Both the position numbers and the translations under genes were made by a program. 64,000 nucleotides of DNA from Alteribacillus bidgolensis. GTDB taxonomy: Bacteria; Bacillota; Bacilli; Bacillales; Marinococcaceae. This document shows positions 57,897 through 64,000 of this stretch, piece by piece. Position 1 is the first letter of the stretch. Each line of letters begins with the position of its first letter. The stretch is from positions 3,162,001-3,226,000 of the forward strand of contig NZ_KZ614149.1 in NCBI RefSeq assembly GCF_002886255.1, in the 5' to 3' direction. The notes beneath the pieces are model-generated. The model did not search any database. It was not told the DNA's origin and was given only the letters and a program-made list of their open reading frames with translations.

Positions 57897-59186
57897 TTAC
57901 ACACCCCACACGCCCCTGACCATATTCGTTTGATTGCGATCCGGACCAACAGAGAAAATGCTAACAGGAATATTCGTCAGCTGCGAAACCCGCTCCAAAT
58001 AATGGCGAGCGTTCTCAGGAAGATCTTCCAATGATTTTACTTCCGTGATGTTTTCGTTCCATCCAGGCATCTCTTCATAAACAGGCTCACATTCAGCTAG
58101 TACCTTGAGACTAGCTGGAAATTCTTCAATAATTTCTCCACGGTATTTATACGCCGTACAAATTTTCACCTTATCTATTCCAGTGAGAACATCAATAGAA
58201 TTAAGAGATAAGTCAGTTATCCCGCTGACTCTTCGTGCATGACGCACAACTACGCTGTCAAACCAGCCTACTCGACGTGGCCGCCCCGTAGTCGTTCCAT
58301 ATTCATTACCTACTTCACGAATTTTGTCCCCTATTTCATCTGTAAGTTCAGTAGGAAACGGACCATCTCCTACTCGTGTGGTATAAGCTTTTGATACACC
58401 TACAACATGGTGGATTTTAGATGGACCCACACCAGACCCAATGGTCACTCCGCCTGCGATAGGATTAGAAGATGTAACAAACGGATATGTACCTTGATCG
58501 ATGTCTAGCATAACCCCTTGTGCTCCTTCAAAAAGAACCCGGCGTCCTGCGTCAATGGCGTTATTTAACACCACGGACGTATCACAAACATAGTCAGCAA
58601 AAAACTGGCTATATTCATAATATTCGTCAAGAATATCTTCTTTTTTGAACCCTTCTACTTCGTATATTTTTTCAAGTAGACGATTTTTTTCTTGCAACGT
58701 TCTTTCTAATTTTTCACCAAATTCTTCTTTATCTAGTAAATCTGATATACGGATCCCTGTTCTAGCTGCTTTATCCATATAAGCAGGTCCAATTCCTTTT
58801 CGGGTTGTCCCGATTTTATTCGACCCCTTACTTTCTTCTTCAACAGCATCTAGTTTCACATGGTATGGCAAAATGACATGAGCACGGTTACTAATCCGTA
58901 AGTTGCTAGTATCCACACCGCGTTCATGCAAATATTTCAACTCTTCTACCAATGCTTTCGGATCAATTACCATGCCGTTTCCAATGACACAGGTCTTGTT
59001 ATCATAAAAAATACCTGATGGAATAAGGTGCAGCTTATACTTTTTACCATTAAAAACAATGGTATGTCCTGCGTTATTTCCACCTTGATACCTTGCCACG
59101 ACTTCTGCATTTTCTGAAAGATAATCCGTGATTTTTCCTTTTCCTTCGTCTCCCCACTGCGAACCAACAATTACTACTGACGACAA
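57897..59186 (-). CDS. purA: Adenylosuccinate synthetase
   Basis: PurA joins IMP and aspartate using GTP, the first committed step to AMP. 429 residues, the normal length. SSVVIVGSQWGDEGKGKITD (P-loop-like GTP site with catalytic Asp), GGNNAGHTIVF (catalytic His), GIGPAYMDKAARTG (IMP binding) and TTRVGDGPFPTEL are all present. The TTG at 59186, with GGAGGTGG seven bases upstream, matches the family start; the longer frame to 59234 is not conserved. A PurR-type box pair precedes it. Confidence 0.96.
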   Translation of the reverse strand: MSSVVIVGSQWGDEGKGKITDYLSENAEVVARYQGGNNAGHTIVFNGKKYKLHLIPSGIFYDNKTCVIGNGMVIDPKALVEELKYLHERGVDTSNLRISNRAHVILPYHVKLDAVEEESKGSNKIGTTRKGIGPAYMDKAARTGIRISDLLDKEEFGEKLERTLQEKNRLLEKIYEVEGFKKEDILDEYYEYSQFFADYVCDTSVVLNNAIDAGRRVLFEGAQGVMLDIDQGTYPFVTSSNPIAGGVTIGSGVGPSKIHHVVGVSKAYTTRVGDGPFPTELTDEIGDKIREVGNEYGTTTGRPRRVGWFDSVVVRHARRVSGITDLSLNSIDVLTGIDKVKICTAYKYRGEIIEEFPASLKVLAECEPVYEEMPGWNENITEVKSLEDLPENARHYLERVSQLTNIPVSIFSVGPDRNQTNMVRGVWGV

Positions 59187-59311
59187 ACCGTCCACCTCCG
59201 GCACCTGTTTTGACAGGCTACTTTGATAATTCATTATCTTTTATATGTAGTTAGTTACAATCAGAATAAAACCCTCAAATAGTGTATCAATTCTACGGAA
59301 AGAAGTCAATC

Positions 59312-59356
59312 AAACACGAACGTTATATATATAAATCCACCAATACGTTCGTGATA
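59312..59356 (-). promoter_or_regulatory. PurR box pair upstream of purA
   Basis: AAACACGAACGTTA (59312-59325) and its inverted partner ATACGTTCGTGATA (59343-59356) are separated by 17 bases. Two inverted 14-base boxes with a central CGAAC and 16-17 bases between them are the Bacillus PurR operator, so purA should be repressed by adenine and relieved by PRPP. Confidence 0.75.
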
Positions 59357-59396
59357 CCTAGAATTATTGATTTTTATATATTTAAGATGCTATGAA

Positions 59397-59430
59397 AAAA
59401 CCGAATTGGAATGTAACCAATCCGGGTTTT
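59397..59430 (-). terminator. Terminator of dnaB
   Basis: AACCCGGATTGG and CCAATTCGGTT pair on the minus strand with small mismatches and are followed by TTTTTTC. It lies directly after the dnaB stop. Confidence 0.85.
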
Positions 59431-59432
59431 AT

Positions 59433-60800
59433 TCATGCACCAGGCGGCGCTTGACTTTCATCATGGCGCCTGTCCAAATTCACAAATTTATTATACTCTT
59501 TTATAAAAGCAAGCTCTACGTTACCTACCGGGCCGTTACGCTGTTTGGCAATGATTATCTCGATGATATTTTGATTTTCTGCTTCTTGATCATAGTAGTC
59601 TTCTCGGTAAAGAAAAGAAACAATGTCAGCATCCTGTTCGATACTTCCAGATTCACGAAGATCCGACATCATAGGACGTTTATCTTGTCTGGATTCTACT
59701 CCACGTGAAAGCTGAGACAGGGCGATTACAGGAACATCAAGTTCACGAGCAATTCCTTTCAGGCTTCTTGAAATCTCTGAGACTTCTTGTTGACGATTCT
59801 CTCCGCTTTTTGAACCGGATCCTTGGATTAGCTGCAAATAATCAATCAAGATCATTCCGAGACCGCGCTCTTGTTTAAGTCGCCGGCATTTAGCTTGTAT
59901 ATCATTAACTTTAATCCCCGGAGAGTCATCAATGTATATGCCTGCCGAAGACAGACTGCCCATTGCCATTGTAAGTTTTTCCCAATCCTCTTCTTCCAGC
60001 GCTCCGGTTCTCATTTTGGTCGCATCAATATTGCCTTCTGCACAAAGCATCCGTTGGACAAGCTGTGATGCTCCCATTTCCAAACTAAATATAGCTACAT
60101 TTTCCGAGGTTTTCGTGGCTACATTTTGAGCAATGTTTAAAGCAAAAGCTGTCTTCCCCATAGAAGGCCTTGCAGCTACTATAATTAAATCGCTCCGTTG
60201 AAAACCAGCTGTCATATGATCAAGCTCAGCAAACCCGCTTGATATACCAGTAATATCATTTTCGCGGTTTTGAAGCATTTCAATATTATCATAGGTTTCT
60301 ATTAAAACATCTTTAATAGATACAAATGCTCCGGAACTTCGCTGCTGTGCAACTTCTAAAATAGACCGTTCGGCATCATTTAAAATATCTTCTACTTCTT
60401 CTTCGCTTTCATAACCTTCTGATGCAATATCAGTTGCAGCACGAATGAGCCGGCGCAGTATTGATTTTTCTTGAACAATTTTACTGTAGTATTCTACGTT
60501 TGCCGCAGTGGGCACGGCGTTAGTAAGATCCGTTAAGTAAGAGATACCTCCTACTTCTTCTAACCATTGATAATCTTGAAGAGCAGATGTGACTGTGACA
60601 AGGTCTACCGGACTTCCTTTCTCACCGATTTCAACCATTACACGGAAAATTCGCTGATGAGAGACACGATAAAAATCTTCAGGTGTGAGACGCTCTGTCG
60701 CTGTAACGAGTGCTTCTCCTTCAAGAAAAACAGCCCCTATAACGGCTTGCTCCGCTTCGATGTTTTGAGGCGGCTTCCGGTCTGTTAACACATCACTCAT
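59433..60800 (-). CDS. dnaB: Replicative DNA helicase (DnaB; called DnaC in Bacillus subtilis)
   Basis: A 455-residue ring helicase that opens the replication fork. N-terminal domain with RKPPQNIEAEQAVIGAVFLE and SHQRIFRVMVEIGEKG. RecA-like domain: IIVAARPSMGKTAFALNIAQN (Walker A), NVAIFSLEMGASQLVQRMLC, GMILIDYLQLIQGSGSK (Walker B), and IALSQLSRGVESRQDKRPMM with SDLRESGSIEQDADIV. No intein. GGAGGGGC precedes the ATG. It follows rplI by 22 bases in one operon. Confidence 0.97.
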   Translation of the reverse strand: MSDVLTDRKPPQNIEAEQAVIGAVFLEGEALVTATERLTPEDFYRVSHQRIFRVMVEIGEKGSPVDLVTVTSALQDYQWLEEVGGISYLTDLTNAVPTAANVEYYSKIVQEKSILRRLIRAATDIASEGYESEEEVEDILNDAERSILEVAQQRSSGAFVSIKDVLIETYDNIEMLQNRENDITGISSGFAELDHMTAGFQRSDLIIVAARPSMGKTAFALNIAQNVATKTSENVAIFSLEMGASQLVQRMLCAEGNIDATKMRTGALEEEDWEKLTMAMGSLSSAGIYIDDSPGIKVNDIQAKCRRLKQERGLGMILIDYLQLIQGSGSKSGENRQQEVSEISRSLKGIARELDVPVIALSQLSRGVESRQDKRPMMSDLRESGSIEQDADIVSFLYREDYYDQEAENQNIIEIIIAKQRNGPVGNVELAFIKEYNKFVNLDRRHDESQAPPGA

Positions 60801-60822
60801 GACTGCCCCTCCTGCCTTTCAT

Positions 60823-61266
60823 TTACTCTTCTTTGACGTGAACATCTACCGTTGCAGTTACCTGCGGATGAATTTTAATGGGAACCTTTGTGACTCCCAG
60901 AGTACGGATTGGATTATCAAGCTCAATTTTTCGTTTATCTACTTTCAAATTCATGCTTTTTAATGTCTCTGCAATTTGTTTTGTTGATACTGCCCCAAAC
61001 AAGCGGCCGCCATCTCCAGCTTTTGCTTTTATTTCTACTTTGGTCTTTTCTAGTTTTTCTTTATATTCTTTTGCTTCTTCAAGCTGCTGCTGCGCTTTTT
61101 TATTTTCACTTTCCTGCTTGGCTTCTAGATTTTTAAGGTTTCCTTTAGTTGCTTCTACAGCCAGATTATTTGGAAACAAGTAATTTCTCGCATAACCCTC
61201 AGATACGTTTTTTACTTCCCCTTTTTTCCCTTTTCCTTTTACATCTTGATTAAAAATTACTTTCAT
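60823..61266 (-). CDS. rplI: 50S ribosomal protein L9
   Basis: 147 residues. The N-domain MKVIFNQDVKGKGKKGEVKN with VSEGYARNYLFPNNLAVEAT binds 23S rRNA, a long charged helix joins it to the C-domain, and GGRLFGAVSTKQIAETLKSM is typical of the C-domain. Its ATG overlaps the gdpP stop codon by four bases. Confidence 0.97.
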   Translation of the reverse strand: MKVIFNQDVKGKGKKGEVKNVSEGYARNYLFPNNLAVEATKGNLKNLEAKQESENKKAQQQLEEAKEYKEKLEKTKVEIKAKAGDGGRLFGAVSTKQIAETLKSMNLKVDKRKIELDNPIRTLGVTKVPIKIHPQVTATVDVHVKEE

Positions 61267-63233
61267 TCTTTTGTTCCTCCTTCCAAGTAATCATCTATAG
61301 CTTGCATTAATTTGTCTTCTGCTTCTTCGATAGATACACCCTCAAATTGGGTAGCTGCATTGGTTAGATGGCCGCCGCCATCTAATGCTTCCATAATTAG
61401 CTGCACATTCACTTCCCCTAAAGAACGTGCACTGATACTTGTTTTTCCATCTTGTCTTTTAGAAATCACAAAAGATCCTTTTACATCATTCATCGTAAGA
61501 AGGGTGTCTGCTGCCTGAGCAATAAGTATTTGATCATACGTTTCTTCTCTAGAGGCTTTTGCAATCGCCATACCATCGCGATAAATGGATGCCTTTTCGA
61601 TTAACCTTGAGCGTCTCACATATTGTTCAATATCTTCTTTTAGAAGCATTTGTACTAATGTTGTGTCTGCTCCATGTGACTTTAAGAACGAAGCAGCATC
61701 GAAAGTCCGCGAGCCTGTGCGAATCGCAAAACTTTTCGTATCCACGATAATACCAGCAAGCATAGCCGTTGCTTCTAACACATCCATGTTCAATTTCTGA
61801 GGCTGATATTCTAATAGTTCCGTTACTAATTCAGCAGTAGAAGAAGCATAGGGTTCCATGTATACCAGTACCGGGTCTTTTATAAATTCTTCTCCTCTGC
61901 GGTGATGATCGAGTACAACAACCCGGTCGACCGCATCAACTAACCGCGGTTCAATAACAAGAGATGGTTTATGCGTATCTACAACGACCAGCAAGGTATG
62001 GCGGGTCAGTTCATCTAATGCTTCATCCGGTGTAATAAATTGAGACCAAAGATGCTCATGTTCTCCCACTTCTTCCATGAGTTTTTGCACATCAGGATTT
62101 ATATCATTAGGGTCAACGACAACATAAGCATCTGTATTATTAACGTCTGCAATCTTTAACACACCAATTGCTGCCCCGATCGCATCCATATCTGGATTTT
62201 TGTGTCCCATAATAATCACTTGATCGCTTTCTAAAACGAAATCACGAAGAGCATGTGAAATGACACGGGCACGTACACGGGTTCTTTTTTCCATGGCATT
62301 AGATTTCCCGCCGTAAAAACGGACTTTCCCATTTGTATCTTTAATTGCTACTTGATCTCCGCCTCTTCCAAGAGCAAGATCAAGACTCGATTGAGCAAGG
62401 TTTCCTAATTCTCTTAACGAAGATTCTCCACTGCCTACTCCAATGCTTAAAGTAATGGGAACTTTTTCTTTACCTGTTACTTCTCTAACTTCATCAAGCA
62501 GCTCAAACCTTGTTTTTTCAAGCTCATCTAACGCCTTTTTATTCATAACTGCTATAAAACGGTCTGAAGCAATGCTTCTAAGCAGAATTTGATACTCATT
62601 GGCCCAGTAATTTAATGACGATGTTACGTGACTCATTAGTTTACTGCGTATCTGGTCATCCATTCCTTGTGTTACTTCATCATAATTATCTAAATAAATA
62701 AGCCCAATCACTGTTTGCTCGTCTTGATACAGTGATCTTGTTTCTGCTGTGTCTGTCATATCAAAGAAGTACAAAAGGCGTTCCTCTTGCCTTATATAGA
62801 CAAAGTAATGCCTTTCATTTAGGGTCAGTTCTGTTTCATAATCTCCTTTTTTGATCGCCGGAATAAGCCCGTCGGAAACCTTTTCCAGTGATTCTCCTAA
62901 GAACTCCCGCGACAGGAAATTCATCATAAACGGATTAGCCCATTGTACTTCATACTCTTCATTAAACAATAAAATCCCTATCGGAAGTTCTGTCACCGCT
63001 TCTTCCCCAGCTTTATTCACTCGGTGAGTAAGCGTTGATATATATTTCTCCAAGTCTTTTTCAAATGATTTTCTAGCCTGAATGATATATATCACTAAGA
63101 GGCTTAGCAAAAAGTAACCGAGTAAGCCAAGCTGCCATTGGTAAAAAGTCAAAATAGCGATAAAAAGCACTGCTACAAAAAACAGAGACACCACATGATA
63201 ACCGTGCCACCGCCTCAATAAAAACCTAGGCAT
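61263..63233 (-). CDS. gdpP: Cyclic-di-AMP phosphodiesterase GdpP
   Basis: A 656-residue membrane protein that degrades c-di-AMP, a signal for potassium, osmolyte and wall balance. Two membrane helices fill residues 10-52. A PAS domain follows (LPIGILLFNEEYEVQWANPF), then a degenerate GGDEF domain (TVIGLIYLDNYDEVTQG, ITLSIGVGSGESSLREL), then the DHH-DHHA1 module: IMGHKNPDMDAIGAAIGVLK, VVVDTHKPSLV, VVLDHHRRGEEF (D-H-H) and LDGGGHLTNAATQFEGVS. Operon with yybS upstream and rplI downstream, as in Bacillus. Confidence 0.97.
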   Translation of the reverse strand: MPRFLLRRWHGYHVVSLFFVAVLFIAILTFYQWQLGLLGYFLLSLLVIYIIQARKSFEKDLEKYISTLTHRVNKAGEEAVTELPIGILLFNEEYEVQWANPFMMNFLSREFLGESLEKVSDGLIPAIKKGDYETELTLNERHYFVYIRQEERLLYFFDMTDTAETRSLYQDEQTVIGLIYLDNYDEVTQGMDDQIRSKLMSHVTSSLNYWANEYQILLRSIASDRFIAVMNKKALDELEKTRFELLDEVREVTGKEKVPITLSIGVGSGESSLRELGNLAQSSLDLALGRGGDQVAIKDTNGKVRFYGGKSNAMEKRTRVRARVISHALRDFVLESDQVIIMGHKNPDMDAIGAAIGVLKIADVNNTDAYVVVDPNDINPDVQKLMEEVGEHEHLWSQFITPDEALDELTRHTLLVVVDTHKPSLVIEPRLVDAVDRVVVLDHHRRGEEFIKDPVLVYMEPYASSTAELVTELLEYQPQKLNMDVLEATAMLAGIIVDTKSFAIRTGSRTFDAASFLKSHGADTTLVQMLLKEDIEQYVRRSRLIEKASIYRDGMAIAKASREETYDQILIAQAADTLLTMNDVKGSFVISKRQDGKTSISARSLGEVNVQLIMEALDGGGHLTNAATQFEGVSIEEAEDKLMQAIDDYLEGGTKE

Positions 63234-63244
63234 AATGTCAACCC

Positions 63245-64000
63245 CTACTTCGTGTCAGGTTTCAGACGTTTTTTCAATTGAAATCCTAAATCAATTATAC
63301 CCAAAATACGAGCAAGAAGAAGAACAAAGGGTAAAAATAATCCAGAAATAAGCAATATTATAGGAAAAACTTTATGAATAGACTTAACATAACAATAATA
63401 AAACACAACCGTAAACCCCTGCAAAGCCATTGCTGTTTCCAATAACGGGAATAGGTTCCACATAACTACATATAACGCTGTTCCTTCTTCGGTTCCTATG
63501 AAAAAAATAATAGAAGTAATTAGATAATACCATAGCAAGGAACGTGGGAAATTCCACTCTCTAAGAGGAGGGAAAGGCTCTACATTCATTTTGAGCCGCT
63601 GCAAAACCATATGGGCAGCTAATTGTGTAATTAATCCATATATAACACCTGTAAATACAATCAATACCGGGCCCAGATACCCTATTTGATTAATCATATC
63701 CTCCCAAATTTCCAGGTTTTCAGAAGGCTCTTGGCCAAGTGCACCTAGCATAGATTCGGCCTGCTGTGTTGATTGCCGCATGACATCTTGCATGGCATTT
63801 ATAGGATCTATATCTAATATAAGAATTGACCCGGCATACAGCAGTACAAGTACACCTATATAAGCAATACTGCTTCCTGCCAGCACCAATAAAGCTTCTT
63901 TCTGACGACGTATAAGTTCACCAGCAGTTAACCCGCCCGCTCCAGCTAGTAAAGCATGAGGCAAACCTATTACTCCTCCAATAATCCCTGAAAGTAAAAT
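63245..64000 (-). CDS. yybS: YybS family membrane protein (DUF2232), 5' end cut by window edge
   Basis: About 252 C-terminal residues are visible; the frame is open to the right edge, so the true start lies beyond. LLAGAGGLTAGELIRRQKEA and several later membrane helices (AYIGVLVLLYAGSILILDI, YLGPVLIVFTGVIYGLITQL, FPIILLISGLFLPFVLLLAR) fit the DUF2232 family, resembling an S-component-type transporter. In Bacillus yybS stands directly before gdpP, as here with an 11-base gap. Function unknown. Confidence 0.88.
   Translation of the reverse strand: MLLSGIIGGVIGLPHALLAGAGGLTAGELIRRQKEALLVLAGSSIAYIGVLVLLYAGSILILDIDPINAMQDVMRQSTQQAESMLGALGQEPSENLEIWEDMINQIGYLGPVLIVFTGVIYGLITQLAAHMVLQRLKMNVEPFPPLREWNFPRSLLWYYLITSIIFFIGTEEGTALYVVMWNLFPLLETAMALQGFTVVFYYCYVKSIHKVFPIILLISGLFLPFVLLLARILGIIDLGFQLKKRLKPDTK

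Noticed and set aside
59701..59716. CACGTGAAA inside dnaB resembling parS
   Set aside because: Only the core matches; five of sixteen parS positions differ, and it is coding sequence.

Overview
The window looks like the origin-proximal left arm of a Bacillaceae chromosome. The right-hand 15 kb carries the block yybS-gdpP-rplI-dnaB-purA, four tRNA genes, walR-walK-walH-walI-walJ, an htrA-type protease, a CxxH/CxxC protein and rlmH, all on the minus strand, as in Bacillus next to oriC. Two ParB-binding parS sites (one perfect, one with a single mismatch) support that position. The lineage is spore-forming (gerQ, remnant of cwlJ) and probably salt-adapted (ectoine hydrolase and a hydroxyectoine-type dehydratase). 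I cannot name genus or species.

Layout. 1-6 kb: the 5' part of aroA, then a degraded stretch with pseudogenes (PHP phosphoesterase, DoxX remnant, FAD oxidoreductase) around a P-loop gene, a YolD gene under a LexA box, a candidate non-coding RNA and a TraR/DksA protein. 6-9 kb: divergent ectoine catabolism genes and a type I toxin locus. 9-11.4 kb: an oxidoreductase of the family found fused to SelD, a composite repeat, and msrA with TGA at the catalytic cysteine codon. 11.5-24.5 kb: pbpG, ywhD, ywgA, ywfO, a glutamate-type symporter, DUF1450, lipL, pta, a short flavin enzyme gene, an enoyl-CoA hydratase, hemQ, a cwlJ stub and gerQ. 24.6-30.4 kb: clpE under CtsR boxes, DUF3817, popT-type DUF368, ywdK, ywdI and a small unknown gene. 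30.4-34 kb: a nitrogen operon of amtB, a GlnD-like nucleotidyltransferase, a DnaQ-type exonuclease and a GlnR/TnrA-like regulator, with an exact GlnR/TnrA box at its promoter. 34-38.3 kb: an alpha-glucoside PTS operon with a cre-like site. 38.3-43.9 kb: a membrane transporter, a broken DUF218 gene, aldo/keto reductase, ung, a broken DUF4190 gene, parS, inositol monophosphatase and a DedA protein. 44-48.3 kb: a visibly AT-rich island with DUF421, a CLC-F-like channel and a DoxX protein.

Two dispersed intergenic repeat families run through the window. R1 is about 100 bp, with roughly nine full or partial copies. R2 is 140-310 bp with GCGC-rich ends and hairpins sharing the core CACGTCCTG; it has three main copies, one of them inside the probable clpE leader. 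Several genes carry multiple small frameshifts, so either gene decay is active or residual assembly errors exist; raw reads would decide.

The strongest lead for something undescribed is the msrA gene. It is open over its whole length except for one in-frame TGA exactly where the catalytic cysteine belongs, is followed by a short hairpin fitting the bacterial SECIS pattern, and lies near a SelD-associated oxidoreductase. It is either a Bacillaceae selenoprotein or a very recent nonsense mutant; the window itself cannot decide.
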